The notes below the pieces were generated by a model that searched no databases, was not told the DNA's origin, and worked only from the letters and a program-made list of their open reading frames with translations. This document shows, piece after piece, positions 10,140-20,419 of a stretch of 64,000 nt of DNA (its first letter is position 1; each line of letters begins with the position of its first letter). Origin of the DNA: Thiotrichales bacterium (GTDB lineage Bacteria; Pseudomonadota; Gammaproteobacteria; Beggiatoales; Beggiatoaceae); NCBI GenBank assembly GCA_016744475.1, contig JADGEH010000006.1, forward strand, positions 22,522-86,521, written 5' to 3'. The translations under genes were made by a program, and so were the position numbers.

Positions 10140-12179
10140 TTACTGCTCAGTGACCAAGCTTGCATTAATAGCATGGTGCAATTCATTTAATAATGCTTCG
10201 CGGTTGTAAGCCCCTTTCTCAAACACATGGGAGACTCGGTGTTGTAAATGTTGCTGTTCATTGGGCGTGAGGTCTTTAGCGGTCAATACAATCACCGGAA
10301 TATTGCGCCATTCTGGAGTTTGACGCATAGCATCAATGAGTTGAAAACCATCCACTTCAGGCATCATTAAATCGGTCAAGACTAAATCAGGCACTTCTAG
10401 TTTGAGCATTTCCAGTGCTGCTTGTCCGTTATTAGCTTGTGCCACGCGCCAACCCGCTTTACCCAATTGTCGCTCTAACATATCACGAGTATTGGGATCA
10501 TCTTCAGCTAACAACACCAACGCCTGCTCATTATTGATATGTGGCGTGAATTTTTTCAGCATCCGTTGCAAGGCATTGGCTTCTATTGGTTTAATCAAAT
10601 ACCCCGAAGCCCCTAAGCTGTAACCATTATCACCTGTGTTCTCAATACTCATCATAAAGATGGGGACATGAGCCGTGCTAGGATTGCTTTTCAACTCCGC
10701 CAATACCTGCCATCCCTTTATATCCGACAATAAAGCATCGAGAACAATCAATTGCGGCGAGCATTCTTGAGCCAGTTTCAAGCCTTCAATTCCCGTGTGC
10801 GCAATCACAGTGTGATATCCCGATTTTTCCACCGTATTTTGCACCAGCGCACTGCTCATCACATTATCATCAATAATCAGCACGGTTTTATCCGATGAGG
10901 ACGGTAATGCGTGATATGAGGACGTGTTTGATGGATGCTCAGGTTCTTGTTTTTTAATATGTTCTTGCACTATGAGGGGTAAAGACAAAGTAAAGGTACT
11001 GCCCTGGCCTTCAACGCTTTCAACGCTGATGTTGCCCCCCATCATCTCGGCAAAACGTCTGGAAATCGCCAAGCCTAATCCCGTGCCGCCATATTGCCGA
11101 GTGGTAGAAGCATCGGCCTGTGTAAAAGCCTGAAACAAAGTGTCTACTTGCGCCGCATTCATACCAATACCCGTATCTATGACGGCAAAAGATAACCAAT
11201 CTTGTTGATTCTTCTGCTGTTGTTCAACGCTCAGCGTGACACCACCATCATGCGTAAACTTGCAAGCATTGCTAATCAAATTAATCATGATTTGCCGCAT
11301 TTTGGTTAAATCGGCATACATAGAACGAATATTAGGTGCGCAATGAAGCGTCAATTGATTATGATTGTGTGCGACTAAAGGTTCAACATTGACTTGAATT
11401 TCCGTGAGTAAGTCTGAGACTAAAAACTCTTCTAAATACACCGTCATTTTGCCCGCTTCAATTTTTGAGAAATCTAAAATATCATTAATCAAAGATAACA
11501 AATGCTTGCCTGAGCTATTAATTTTATTCAAGTCATCAACAAAAGCCTTTTCTTCTATTTCTTCGGCTTCTTCTTTCAGCATTTCACTGTAACCAATAAT
11601 CGCATTCATCGGCGTGCGTAATTCATGGCTCATATTGGCGAGAAATTGGCTTTTCGCGGTATTTGCTGTTTCAGCCGCTTGTTTAGCCTCTTGTAATGCG
11701 GCTGTTAAAACTTGCAATGAATCATTTTGTTGCTCTAATTCAACATCACGTTTGATTAAACTTTTATTACTCTCTTCTAATTCACGTTTCGCACGATATA
11801 ACTCCAAATGCGTGTGAATGCGGGCTAACACTTCTTCTTGCTGAAAAGGTTTAGTGATGTAATCTGCGGCACCTAAACGTAAACCTTTGACTTTATCTAC
11901 GGTCTCTGCCAAAGCCGTCATGAAAATAATCGGAATATTGCGCGTGTGTGCTTGAGTTTTTAATTGCGCACAGACTTCATAACCATTCATTTCTGGCATC
12001 ATGACATCTAATAAGATTAATTCAGGGGCTCCCCGTTCTACTTTTTTCAAAGCATCTTTGCCGCTTTTCGACATCAGAACTTTAAAACCTTCCTGATGTA
12101 GAAACTCAATTAACACGCTTAAATTAGCCGGAGTATCATCGACGACTAATAGGGTGCCTAATGATTTTTTAGTATCCAT
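10140..12179 (-). CDS. Receiver-histidine kinase-receiver-receiver hybrid protein
   Basis: 679-residue soluble relay kinase. In order: receiver (1-130; [11 protein letters not shown], phospho-Asp in [15 protein letters not shown]), coiled coil, HisKA ([17 protein letters not shown], His about 185), HATPase ([19 protein letters not shown]), a second receiver (about 435-550; [10 protein letters not shown], Asp in LIVLDALLS), and a third (about 555-675; [10 protein letters not shown], Asp in [15 protein letters not shown]). It starts 2 bp after the stop of the sensor kinase at 12182-14932, so the two are almost surely one transcript. Three receivers suggest it integrates several phosphoryl inputs. 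No output or HPt domain is present. Confidence 0.93.
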   Translation of the reverse strand: MDTKKSLGTLLVVDDTPANLSVLIEFLHQEGFKVLMSKSGKDALKKVERGAPELILLDVMMPEMNGYEVCAQLKTQAHTRNIPIIFMTALAETVDKVKGLRLGAADYITKPFQQEEVLARIHTHLELYRAKRELEESNKSLIKRDVELEQQNDSLQVLTAALQEAKQAAETANTAKSQFLANMSHELRTPMNAIIGYSEMLKEEAEEIEEKAFVDDLNKINSSGKHLLSLINDILDFSKIEAGKMTVYLEEFLVSDLLTEIQVNVEPLVAHNHNQLTLHCAPNIRSMYADLTKMRQIMINLISNACKFTHDGGVTLSVEQQQKNQQDWLSFAVIDTGIGMNAAQVDTLFQAFTQADASTTRQYGGTGLGLAISRRFAEMMGGNISVESVEGQGSTFTLSLPLIVQEHIKKQEPEHPSNTSSYHALPSSSDKTVLIIDDNVMSSALVQNTVEKSGYHTVIAHTGIEGLKLAQECSPQLIVLDALLSDIKGWQVLAELKSNPSTAHVPIFMMSIENTGDNGYSLGASGYLIKPIEANALQRMLKKFTPHINNEQALVLLAEDDPNTRDMLERQLGKAGWRVAQANNGQAALEMLKLEVPDLVLTDLMMPEVDGFQLIDAMRQTPEWRNIPVIVLTAKDLTPNEQQHLQHRVSHVFEKGAYNREALLNELHHAINASLVTEQ

Positions 12180-12181
12180 TA

Positions 12182-14932
12182 TTAATCCTTTTTCACATAA
12201 TCGAGCATCATGTTTGCAATGCTTTCATCATCAAAGTCTTTTGCCAAAACACGGAGTTTATCTAGCGTAGGCTGCAAGCCCGGCTCTTTCTTCTGCCATT
12301 CATCCAAATAAGCCTGTATCTCCATAATGTCGCCTAGTTCTGCACATTCCAATAGCTGTTGTGCTTGTTCTAGGCTTAAACAGACTTCAGATGTCGCTGT
12401 TGTGGTATCAGTGACGGCTGCAAGCGGTGCATGTTCTTCATAAACCCAAGTTAAGTCTAAATATTTTTCCAAACAAGCCAATAATTGTTGTGTTTTAAAG
12501 GGTTTAGGCAAAAAATCTGTACATCCTGCTTCTTGGCTGGCTTGTACATGTTCACCAAAAACACTGGCGGATATGGCAATAATCGGGGTCTGTTTGAAGC
12601 GACTATCTTGGCGTAAACACTGCGTGGCGGCAAAACCATCTAATACAGGCATCATTAAATCCATCAAAATTAAATCGGGTTTCAATAAACGGGCTTCATC
12701 AATGGCTTCACGTCCGCTCACCGCTTCTGACACCTGAAACCCCAAGGGTTTGAGCAAATTCCGTGCAACGATGCGATTATCTTCTGTATCGTCCACCACC
12801 AAAATACGATAAGGATATTGCTCTGCATCTAACGTGTTATAAGCCGTGACGTAACGTAATTCCTGCTCTTCATGAACCTTGAATGAGCACGTACTGGGCA
12901 TGGCATGAATACGAAGCCAAAAACGCGAACCTTGCCCGACTTGACTCTCTACACCAATCTCGCCTTCCATCATTTCTACTAAACGTTTGGTAATCGATAA
13001 ACCCAAGCCTGTGCCTTGTGCTTTGTGCAACACGCTGCCTATTTGTCGAAAAGGTGAAAAAACTTCAGTCAATTGATCATCAGGAATCCCGCAGCCTGTA
13101 TCAATAATATCGACATGTAATATCTGTGCTTCAACCTCGTAAGACACCTGTAAAGATACATAGCCTGTTTCAGTAAACTTCACTGCATTGCCCAATAAAT
13201 TCATAAGCAATTGGCGTAAACGTTTTTCATCTGTGTGAATCATGTCGGGTAAATGGGAAGAAGAGGTATAACGCAATTCAATGCTTTTTTGCTGAGCACG
13301 CACCCGAAACATTTCAACAATATCATTTAAGAAATTGCCTAATGCAAAGTCCCCTGGATATAACTCCATGCGCCCTGCTTCAATTTTAGATAAATCCAGA
13401 ATATCATTAATTAAGGTGAGTAAATGTTCACCACTGCGATGAATTAAATCAATCCCATCTTTTTGTTGACTGGTAAAGGAACGTTCACGCTGTAAAATCT
13501 GGGTATAACCGAGAATGCCATTCAACGGTGTACGCAATTCATGGCTCATATTGGCTAAAAATGCACTTTTTGCATGATTAGCCATTTCTGCTGATTCCTT
13601 GGCGGTTTGTAGCTCAAGTTCCATTTGTTTACGTTCAGTAATATCCGCCACGCTACCGACAAAGCTATTCACTTCACCCTGGGCATTTATATCTAAAGAA
13701 GCCCCCATTAACACCCAGCGGGTTTCTCCATCAGGGCGCATTAAGCGACCTTCTTCATTCCAAGCGTGCTGATGTTCCACTGCATCAATCCAACTTTGCA
13801 CAAGGTATTCCTGGTCTTCAGGATGTAAACAAGTTACCCAGCCACGTTCTAAACTGCTTTTTTCATCTAAGCCCGATATTTCACACCAACGTTGATTGAC
13901 ATAGACACAAGCGCCTTCGGCATTAGCTTGAAATACGCCATTAGGAGAAGTGTCTGCTAATGCTTGAAAACGTGCTTGACTGGCTTTCAATTCTTCGGCT
14001 ATTTGTTTGGCTTTCTTAATAGAAAGCTCTAATTCATGTGCATTTTTTTTAGCCGATTGAAGCGCTGTATTTAAAGAGTTTACTGTGCGTGTGGTTAAAC
14101 GGTGAGATATGTACAGCATTAAAGTAGTAAACAAGAGCATACTGGCCATTAAATAACTAAAGTGATGCCAAAATGAGTCGCTGTCATATACATCTTCTCG
14201 AATTTTGACTCCAAATACTAAGTCACTCATGAGCAGGTGAGGTACTTTAAAGGAGACTTCATGATATTTTTTATCCGATATCACCTCTTCATGTTCTGCA
14301 TGGGGGACTTGCTGATGCTCACTCGACACTTCTTTATCGCCATAGAATAAAGATACTTGTAAATGATTATGCTTATGCTGGCTTAATGCTTTCAACCATG
14401 ATTGGTCTAGTTTATATCCCACTGCGATAGTGGCATTAACCCCATGCACATTCTTTTTAAGAAATTGTAAAGAAATAAGCATCAATTCACTTTCATACAA
14501 TGTCAGTAAAGGCTTTTCTAATAATTGTCCTTGTGCTTGAGTAATATAAGGCAATAAATCATCATGATGACCAAACCGATGAGGATTAGCCGCTTGTCCC
14601 ATCACGCGACCGTTATCATTATAGACATTGACCAAACTAAAACCTAAGCCTTCATGAAAAGGAATAATTAAATCCAATAAAGCATCAGTATCTTCTAACA
14701 TTAAGCTATCAGAAGTTCGCCAGTCTTGTTGTAGAGCCAAAGCTAAACGTTTGGTGGATGTGCTGAGTTGTTCTATTTCAGCAATGAATTCAGCCTGATG
14801 AATGTTTAAATCCATATCAGCTTGATGTTTGAAAATATCATATTGCAATAATGCAATATAAATAATACCACCCAACATGAGTAGGGCAGTGATTAAGGTA
14901 GGAATGAGTAATCGAATACGTAGGCTTAGCAT
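12182..14932 (-). CDS. Membrane PAS sensor histidine kinase with receiver
   Basis: 916 residues. An N-terminal membrane helix (about 7-29), a periplasmic sensor region (about 30-250) and a second helix (about 253-275) give classic sensor topology. Then come a coiled coil, a PAS-PAC module (about 315-430; [20 protein letters not shown] and [12 protein letters not shown]), HisKA ([18 protein letters not shown], His about 464), HATPase ([19 protein letters not shown]), a receiver (Asp about 761 in [14 protein letters not shown]) and a C-terminal helical domain ([20 protein letters not shown]) shared with the kinase at 8529-10034. First of four kinases on one strand; the PhnD-like gene upstream could encode a binding-protein co-receptor for its periplasmic domain (inference). 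Confidence 0.93.
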   Translation of the reverse strand: MLSLRIRLLIPTLITALLMLGGIIYIALLQYDIFKHQADMDLNIHQAEFIAEIEQLSTSTKRLALALQQDWRTSDSLMLEDTDALLDLIIPFHEGLGFSLVNVYNDNGRVMGQAANPHRFGHHDDLLPYITQAQGQLLEKPLLTLYESELMLISLQFLKKNVHGVNATIAVGYKLDQSWLKALSQHKHNHLQVSLFYGDKEVSSEHQQVPHAEHEEVISDKKYHEVSFKVPHLLMSDLVFGVKIREDVYDSDSFWHHFSYLMASMLLFTTLMLYISHRLTTRTVNSLNTALQSAKKNAHELELSIKKAKQIAEELKASQARFQALADTSPNGVFQANAEGACVYVNQRWCEISGLDEKSSLERGWVTCLHPEDQEYLVQSWIDAVEHQHAWNEEGRLMRPDGETRWVLMGASLDINAQGEVNSFVGSVADITERKQMELELQTAKESAEMANHAKSAFLANMSHELRTPLNGILGYTQILQRERSFTSQQKDGIDLIHRSGEHLLTLINDILDLSKIEAGRMELYPGDFALGNFLNDIVEMFRVRAQQKSIELRYTSSSHLPDMIHTDEKRLRQLLMNLLGNAVKFTETGYVSLQVSYEVEAQILHVDIIDTGCGIPDDQLTEVFSPFRQIGSVLHKAQGTGLGLSITKRLVEMMEGEIGVESQVGQGSRFWLRIHAMPSTCSFKVHEEQELRYVTAYNTLDAEQYPYRILVVDDTEDNRIVARNLLKPLGFQVSEAVSGREAIDEARLLKPDLILMDLMMPVLDGFAATQCLRQDSRFKQTPIIAISASVFGEHVQASQEAGCTDFLPKPFKTQQLLACLEKYLDLTWVYEEHAPLAAVTDTTTATSEVCLSLEQAQQLLECAELGDIMEIQAYLDEWQKKEPGLQPTLDKLRVLAKDFDDESIANMMLDYVKKD

Positions 14933-14979
14933 GGTGTGTCCTTTATTATTAGAGGTCTATCTAACTTTACGCAACGGTG

Positions 14980-15084
14980 TATAGCAAGATTACATCAGTG
15001 GTTAAGACTGCCAGTCCTTCAAGGACTGGCAGTCTTGGGTTTGGCTCTATCGCAAGCCTATAAATGATGTATTTTAGCTATATA
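14980..15084. repeat. Family A hairpin element, copy 1
   Basis: About 105 bp. Ends TATAGCAAGATTACATCA and TGATGTATTTTAGCTATA are inverted repeats. The core is a 14-bp perfect stem, AAGACTGCCAGTCC / GGACTGGCAGTCTT, around a tiny loop, followed by GGCTCTATCGCAAGCC. The same element recurs at 25947, 33453 and 40778. It lies between the PhnD-like gene and the kinase operon. Confidence 0.85.
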
Positions 15085-15164
15085 GAACACGAGAAAAACA
15101 GAATGTTTTTAACTCGTTCCCATGCGCCGCATGGGAATGCCGTCTTGACCGCGTTGCGATCCAT

Positions 15165-16025
15165 TTATTTTTTTTCTTTGTCCACCACTGTCCGCACCAC
15201 ATCATAAAAACTATCAGGACGTACTACAAAACCTTGTGCCGGAATGTCTTTCATTAATTCAACGGGGATGTTGGGTAAAATATTTTGTAGCTTTTCTCGT
15301 ATATCCATCGGTAAGTCAGGATGTGTGGCGATTAAGATATTAGGAATAGGAGGCGTTTTTAAAATCACCTTAAATACATCCCCATATTTCTTTCTAGCAC
15401 TGTCTAAGTTGTATTGCCAAGTGGCACCCGCATCAATGCTTTTTTCAACAAGAGCGCCAGTGACATTAGGATGGCTGCCCAGAAAGAGTGTTTTTGCAAA
15501 GAAGGTGTTGTAATCAATACCTTGTTCTTTCATGAGTGCATTCGGATATTTAAACCCGCTAGAGGATTCCGGTTTTACAAAGCCAAAGACACGGCCTTTT
15601 AAATCTTGTAAGGTGTTGATGGTGTCATGAGTTTTAAGTGTCACGATATAGCCTAGATAGGCATCTTGCAGTCCGGTTTTATCTGGAGTGGGAGATAAGG
15701 CAGTGACTAATATATTTACACCAGGGTTCTTCTGTTTTGCTAAAACATAAGGTACGGGACTGATTTCTGATACTAGGATTTGTCCTGAAGCCAATTTGTT
15801 GATTAAATCTTCATAGCTTTTTGCCCCAATGGGAACAAATCGACACCCCGTTTGCTCTGTCATCCAGTTCAAAAAAGGTAAGTATTTTTGTCGCATTTCT
15901 CCAAAAGAACGGCCTTTTTGCCAAGGCGGAATACCAAATCGACAAATCTCTGTTTTTGCATCAACAGAGGGAAATGAAGTGCTTATAAAAGCCAATAAAA
16001 TGCTGGCTAAGATGTAGTGACGCAT
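15165..16025 (-). CDS. PhnD-like periplasmic substrate-binding protein
   Basis: 286 residues with a signal peptide (cleavage probably near residue 23). The mature part matches the phosphate/phosphite/phosphonate ABC-transporter binding-protein family: FGIPPW near the start, RFVPIGAKSYEDLINKLASG, the conserved GRVFGFVKPESSSGFKYP, and a late VVDKEKK end. No permease or ATPase gene lies beside it. In signalling-rich bacteria such solo PhnD-like proteins often serve periplasmic sensing by kinases or chemoreceptors; its position upstream of four kinases on the same strand, 232 bp away, supports that role here (inference). The ligand is unknown. Confidence 0.85.
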   Translation of the reverse strand: MRHYILASILLAFISTSFPSVDAKTEICRFGIPPWQKGRSFGEMRQKYLPFLNWMTEQTGCRFVPIGAKSYEDLINKLASGQILVSEISPVPYVLAKQKNPGVNILVTALSPTPDKTGLQDAYLGYIVTLKTHDTINTLQDLKGRVFGFVKPESSSGFKYPNALMKEQGIDYNTFFAKTLFLGSHPNVTGALVEKSIDAGATWQYNLDSARKKYGDVFKVILKTPPIPNILIATHPDLPMDIREKLQNILPNIPVELMKDIPAQGFVVRPDSFYDVVRTVVDKEKK

Positions 16026-16068
16026 AGAAACCTCTCATTAAAATGAATAAAACAGTGGTCTATAAAGC

Positions 16069-16093
16069 ATAACACCGCTTTAAGCGGTGTTAT
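16069..16093. terminator. Recurrent hairpin, possible terminator
   Basis: Near-perfect 12-bp stem ATAACACCGCTT / AAGCGGTGTTAT. It sits between the last pilin gene and the PhnD-like gene. The T-rich tail (TTTTTA) is on the plus side; on the minus strand, where the genes run, the tail is weak. The identical 25-mer recurs at 48926-48950, and a variant at 47323-47347, so it may be a repeat rather than a dedicated terminator. Confidence 0.5.
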
Positions 16094-16138
16094 TTTTACT
16101 CTTCTACACACTCGGTGAGCATGTTATATCCACAGTAT

Positions 16139-16654
16139 TCAAGAGGCTTTTTGCTTCACTGTCGCCGCCCAAGCCCGACAAGCATAGGATAAATATAGCG
16201 CAGGTACCGTGGTTTTATTCTCGCCTTGCACACTCATACCGGGCACAGGTTCGGCATATCCGCACACCCAAGACATCGGGGCGGTCGGATGAGCCGTCAC
16301 ATAAGCGGGGCGCACACTGAGGATTTTGCCTTTGACATGCTGATTGACTCGATGTCCTAAGTGAATATGCAAAGCGCCTTGTTCGATTTCAATGCGAGTC
16401 ACGTAATTACCAATGAAAGCTTCAGGCTGGGCTAAATGTGCTGCTGCATTATCGGCGGGAAAAGCTTGGTGTTGTTGGTAATACGCCATGATGTGCAGCT
16501 TCAAACTGTCTGCGAGTTGTATGCCTTCCTTCACTTGTCCGCGAATCACCGCATCTTGAAAGGTCGGCACCGCAGCCGTCGCCATGATGCCAATAATGGC
16601 GATCACTATCATCAATTCAATTAAAGTAAATCCTTTCTTCTTCATGGTCAGCAT
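16139..16654 (-). CDS. Type IV pilin-like protein 3
   Basis: 171-residue pilin or pseudopilin. The short leader MLTMKKKG is cut before FTLIELMIVIAIIGIMA, the class III prepilin signal with Glu at mature position 5. The globular part carries FPADNAAA and two late cysteines (WVCGYA and SYACRA) that could form the C-terminal disulfide loop. The start at 16654 is favoured by AGAGGAT a few bases upstream. It follows the second pilin by 11 bp. Clear homology to the two preceding pilins indicates tandem duplication. It should be exported and assembled by type IV pilus or type II secretion machinery encoded elsewhere. Confidence 0.88.
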   Translation of the reverse strand: MLTMKKKGFTLIELMIVIAIIGIMATAAVPTFQDAVIRGQVKEGIQLADSLKLHIMAYYQQHQAFPADNAAAHLAQPEAFIGNYVTRIEIEQGALHIHLGHRVNQHVKGKILSVRPAYVTAHPTAPMSWVCGYAEPVPGMSVQGENKTTVPALYLSYACRAWAATVKQKAS

Positions 16655-16665
16655 CAGTCTATCCT

Positions 16666-17145
16666 CTAAAAATGTGATTGGCAGGTATCAGGCAAGTAAG
16701 CCGCATTTATCGTGGTTTGGTTGTCCACAGCGAATGACAAACCCGGCAGTGGTGGGGCATAACCGCACACCCACAGCAGCGATGTAGCGACCTGTTCGGA
16801 CATGGCAGGGCGCAGGGATAAGCGGTTGGGGGCGGCAATAGCAGTATCAAAAAACTCCACATGCAGAGCACCGTTTTCCACTTCAATGCTGCGCGTATAG
16901 CTGCCTTGCAGAGATTCTGCTGGTGGTAAATCTAAAGCCGCGTTATCAGCGGGCAAATGACCATGCCAAGCGTAATAATCGGCAATATTTTTTTGCAAAC
17001 TGGTGATCACTTGCAAGGCTTCTGCGACTTTGGCGCGTTTCAAATAATCGGTGTAAGTTGGAATGCTAACGGCAGCTAAAATCCCGATAATACTGACAAC
17101 CAACATCAGTTCAATGAGGGTAAATCCTTGAGTGTGTTTGTTCAT
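16666..17145 (-). CDS. Type IV pilin-like protein 2
   Basis: 159 residues. Leader MNKHTQG precedes [18 protein letters not shown] with the invariant Glu5. Shared features with its two neighbours are [25 protein letters not shown] and [11 protein letters not shown]; the two terminal cysteines (WVCGY, PDTC) may be bonded. Its ATG overlaps the stop of the first pilin gene by four bases (ATGA), indicating translational coupling. Which of the three is the major subunit cannot be read from sequence. Confidence 0.88.
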   Translation of the reverse strand: MNKHTQGFTLIELMLVVSIIGILAAVSIPTYTDYLKRAKVAEALQVITSLQKNIADYYAWHGHLPADNAALDLPPAESLQGSYTRSIEVENGALHVEFFDTAIAAPNRLSLRPAMSEQVATSLLWVCGYAPPLPGLSFAVDNQTTINAAYLPDTCQSHF

Positions 17146-17579
17146 AAGCTTTCTCTACAGGTGGTAGGCAAATAGGCGCGATCAACGCCATCGCTTGAGC
17201 ATTGCCAGGTTAAACTGAGAAAAGAAGCCGCAGCGACGTGCGGGCTGATGCGCAATGTTTTGCCTTGTAAGGCAGCGGCGGCATGATGACCATAGGTGAT
17301 TAAAATATGCCCCTGTTCCACTCGTAAAGACATCACATAAGCACCTGTTGATGCAGCGGCAGGCAGTGCTAGTGCCGCATTATCAGCGGGAAAATCGCCA
17401 TGCCAAGCGTAGTAATCTGCCACTTTTTGCTGAACAGGTGATGCCAATTGAAGCCCTTCAGAAGTCATGGCACGAGTCAGATAATCGGTATAAGCGGGCA
17501 TGGCCACCGCCGCTAATAGACTGATAATACTGATGACAAACACCAACTCAATCAGTGTAAAACCGTGAGAGCGCGTCAT
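17142..17579 (-). CDS. Type IV pilin-like protein 1
   Basis: 145 residues. Leader MTRSHG is followed by [18 protein letters not shown]. It shares [28 protein letters not shown] and TWQCSSDG with the next two genes and has the same two-cysteine C-terminus. It starts 1 bp after the stop of the GspF-like gene, so the three pilins and the membrane protein form one operon. Confidence 0.88.
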   Translation of the reverse strand: MTRSHGFTLIELVFVISIISLLAAVAMPAYTDYLTRAMTSEGLQLASPVQQKVADYYAWHGDFPADNAALALPAAASTGAYVMSLRVEQGHILITYGHHAAAALQGKTLRISPHVAAASFLSLTWQCSSDGVDRAYLPTTCRESL

Positions 17580-17580
17580 A

Positions 17581-18615
17581 TCAAATCACCGAACCCATTT
17601 TGAAGATGGGCAAATACATCGCCAACACAATGACACCAATAACAAGCCCCATTACCACCGTAATCAGTGCGGTGCCTAAGCGATACACCATCTCGGCCTG
17701 AACATCCACTTGTTGTTGATAATGATCCGCCAGCGTGGCTAATAAAGCGGGGGATTGTTGAGTGTGCTGTCCCACGGTCATGATGTGTGCGGCTTTGCGT
17801 GGGAATGCAGCTTTCCACACGGCGAAAGGATCGCTACTGCGCTGGGCGTTGTCAGCCAAGGTGCGAATGCGTTGCGCATAATATGAATCCAACACGCCAT
17901 CGGCTGATTGACTCATGGCCTGAGACAAAGGCATATCTTGTGATAAGCACAGGCCAAAGCTGCGAAATAAGCGGCTTAACAAGAGCTTATGATAAACCCC
18001 TCCGACGATAGGCAAAGCTAATAACAACATTGAAGCCCATCGACGCAGCACAATGATGATGACGATGCCAAGGATTAAAAATAACCACCAAAACGCCAAT
18101 ATCACTTCAGATACGTGTAGCACGGCTTGAGTCAATCCGGGCAAATCCGCACCAAAACCCTGAAACATATCGGCAAAGACAGGGATCACAAAGAGACTCA
18201 TCATGCCCAGCAGCAGCAAGGCCAAAGCCAACACCGCCAGAAAATAATTGAAAATCCCACGCAATCGAGACAAAACAGGGTGGCTTTGTCGGTCTCTGGC
18301 TTGCCGATAATTAACAATAGGCGTTAAACACTCACCCAATGCTGTATCGTCATGCGCCGTTTTCAGCGCATCCACGATAAAACTTTCAAAATATTGAGGA
18401 TATTGGCTAAGTGCTTGCGCCAATGAAGCGCCCTGTTGCACGCTGTCATGCAAGCTCGCCGTCAGTGTTTGCATACGGGCATTGTCTTGATCTTGCTGTA
18501 ATAAAGCTAAAGCCTCCGGTAACAAAGTGCCGGTTTTTAATAACAAATGAAGTTCCGTCAAGAACTCCGTGATGTCTAAAGCTTGGATTTTAAAAGGTCT
18601 CAACATACGGCTCAC
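17581..18615 (-). CDS. GspF/PilC-family inner-membrane assembly protein
   Basis: 344 residues. Type II secretion F family: polytopic inner-membrane platform that couples the assembly ATPase to pilin extrusion. The first cytoplasmic T2SF repeat is recognisable (LLLKTGTLLPEALALLQ, then GASLAQALSQYPQYFESFIVDAL), followed by two or three helices (about 130-215) and a second repeat (GLCLSQDMPLSQAMSQSADG; IMTVGQHTQQSPALLATLADHY), with a final helix (LITVVMGLVIGVIVLAMYLPIF). It is shorter than typical PilC (about 400 residues). No PilB-type ATPase, prepilin peptidase or secretin gene is adjacent. Confidence 0.87.
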   Translation of the reverse strand: MSRMLRPFKIQALDITEFLTELHLLLKTGTLLPEALALLQQDQDNARMQTLTASLHDSVQQGASLAQALSQYPQYFESFIVDALKTAHDDTALGECLTPIVNYRQARDRQSHPVLSRLRGIFNYFLAVLALALLLLGMMSLFVIPVFADMFQGFGADLPGLTQAVLHVSEVILAFWWLFLILGIVIIIVLRRWASMLLLALPIVGGVYHKLLLSRLFRSFGLCLSQDMPLSQAMSQSADGVLDSYYAQRIRTLADNAQRSSDPFAVWKAAFPRKAAHIMTVGQHTQQSPALLATLADHYQQQVDVQAEMVYRLGTALITVVMGLVIGVIVLAMYLPIFKMGSVI

Positions 18616-18646
18616 TCCTTGGTATTAAAGTGTCTACAGGGATAAT

Positions 18647-18668
18647 TCTAATAGACTTGTCTGAGTTT
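18647..18668. repeat. Family B terminal repeat (solo end)
   Basis: AATAGACTTGTCTGAGTTTAA resembles the TAGACTTGTCCGGGCTTAA end of the element at 60754. Only one end is seen. It supplies the stop codon of the ATPase gene. Confidence 0.45.
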
Positions 18669-20387
18669 AACCGCAGCGACCCAACGCCGCATCAACTCCA
18701 CGGTAAAACACCAACGTCCATTTTGCTCGTGCAACACATCATGATGCTGCAAACTCTCCAATGCGGCGGGTATGTCAACATCGGCTAAATGCGGCTCCAT
18801 CGCCGCTAAACTCATGCCCTCAGTGTTCGCTGCCAGCCAACGCAACACCGCTTGCTGAGGCTCATCGGCTTGTCCCCAAACGCCTGTAAAATAAGCATCG
18901 CCGTCGCGGAAAAATGCCTCGTTGTCGATCACCGCCTGCACATCAGCCAGCCCAAAGACACGCGGTGGCTCGGCTTCTTGTGCAAACGTCTGACGATTAA
19001 AACGCGACACCAGAGAATGCCCGATTAACTGCAACAAATACGGCTGTCCGTGGGTCAAAGCCAATGCCTCTGCCACCGCTTCAGGCTCATAATCCATGTC
19101 AAAATCAGGCTCCGGTTGCACCAGCAATTGCCGTGCATCCGCATCGTCTAAAAAGCTCACGGGAATCGAAGTCACGCTACCGAAAAACGGGTGCCAATAA
19201 TCCTCACGCATTTCTTGCAAAGTGTGTAAGCCCGCAAACACCATACTAAACCAAGGATAGCCCTGGATCATTCCCCGCCAAAAGGTCAATAATTTTGCCT
19301 CTAAAACACCTGCCTGAATCTCCGTTTCCACCACTTCAAACTCATCCACCAACACCAGCAGATGCCATTCGCCGCACACCGCATCCAGACTGCGCAAATA
19401 ATGGTCAAAAGCGCGATAAGGCGAACGCTGAAAAAACGCGCTGTCTTCGGGAGCCGCTAGAGCGGAAGTGTCGCACTCAGCATGAGAAGACAGCGCTTGA
19501 TAACAGGCTAACGCCAACTCGTATAACAACTCCGCCGTACTCTCGGCAAACATGCGCTGCATATTAAAATCCACCAAGCGATAACGACCGGGCAAACGCG
19601 CACCGAGATTTTGCAAAATCGACGTTTTGCCCATGCGTCGATGCCCGTACAACACCACCGACGGTGCATGACGCGCATCCGCCCACAACTCCTCCAGGCG
19701 GCGCATAATGTCATCGCGCCCGACAAACAAATCACCCGTGACCGGATCGCCCGCCACATAAGGATTCACCACAGGCTTCAGCGTTTGTGCGCGTCCTAAT
19801 GCGCCGCCTGCTTTGACCAGCAACGGCTGCCAATGCTCGATAATCTCCAACAAAGCGCGACCATCGGCATCATTCACCTCAGCTTTAACAAAACTCTGCA
19901 ATTGTTCCAAAGCTTCTGTAGCGCGAGTAATGGCTGATAAGCGATTGGTTTTGCTGCTGGCATGGAGAAAAATCCCCACATCCGCCCCCGCCGCCGCCAG
20001 TGTGTGCAAAGCCTGGATAGTGGCAGGACGCAAGGCTTGTTCTGGTGCGGGCAAGTCGTCTAGCTGTGTGCGCAACTGACTCAACCAACGCATATCGTCT
20101 TGATTCAACAAATCGCGGAACAGTGCAAAAGAACGGCTCATCTCTGACCCGTGTTCTAAATCGGCAATGTCTTGATAAGCCTTTTGTGCCCAGTCTTGGT
20201 TGAGAACCTCTTTGACGGGATTGGGATCGACTTTGATGAGGGCATACAGCAGGGCGGCAAAGCGGTTAGCGGGTTGTTCGGTGTGGATGCGGCGGTGTTG
20301 GGTGAGATGCCAGATGGGGCGTTCGGTAAAAAGGTCATCTTTGGGGTTGTTCAGCACAAGCTCACCATTCGGATGATACTGAGGCAT
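18648..20387 (-). CDS. STAND/AAA-like P-loop ATPase with C-terminal winged-helix region
   Basis: 579 residues. A helical N-terminal region (1-210) precedes NPYVAGDPVTGDLFVGRDD, the usual lead-in of this family, a Walker A motif GHRRMGKTS (about residue 249) and a Walker B LLVLVDEFEVVE (about 345). The C-terminal part (about 500-575) looks like a winged-helix or short adaptor region. Such ATPases are common in cyanobacteria and large sulfur bacteria and act as signalling or regulatory switches; the effector is unknown. It runs 32 bp ahead of the GspF gene on the same strand. Its last residues overlap a family B terminal repeat (GACAAGTCTATTAG gives RQVY-stop), so the C-terminus may be altered. 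Confidence 0.75.
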   Translation of the reverse strand: MPQYHPNGELVLNNPKDDLFTERPIWHLTQHRRIHTEQPANRFAALLYALIKVDPNPVKEVLNQDWAQKAYQDIADLEHGSEMSRSFALFRDLLNQDDMRWLSQLRTQLDDLPAPEQALRPATIQALHTLAAAGADVGIFLHASSKTNRLSAITRATEALEQLQSFVKAEVNDADGRALLEIIEHWQPLLVKAGGALGRAQTLKPVVNPYVAGDPVTGDLFVGRDDIMRRLEELWADARHAPSVVLYGHRRMGKTSILQNLGARLPGRYRLVDFNMQRMFAESTAELLYELALACYQALSSHAECDTSALAAPEDSAFFQRSPYRAFDHYLRSLDAVCGEWHLLVLVDEFEVVETEIQAGVLEAKLLTFWRGMIQGYPWFSMVFAGLHTLQEMREDYWHPFFGSVTSIPVSFLDDADARQLLVQPEPDFDMDYEPEAVAEALALTHGQPYLLQLIGHSLVSRFNRQTFAQEAEPPRVFGLADVQAVIDNEAFFRDGDAYFTGVWGQADEPQQAVLRWLAANTEGMSLAAMEPHLADVDIPAALESLQHHDVLHEQNGRWCFTVELMRRWVAAVKLRQVY

Positions 20388-20419
20388 CGAATGGTGGGTA
20401 AATCCATTATTAATTTATA

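Noticed and set aside
14980..15084. Hairpin repeat as tRNA gene or CRISPR repeat
   Set aside because: No cloverleaf or TPsiC motif; copies are kilobases apart, not arrayed.
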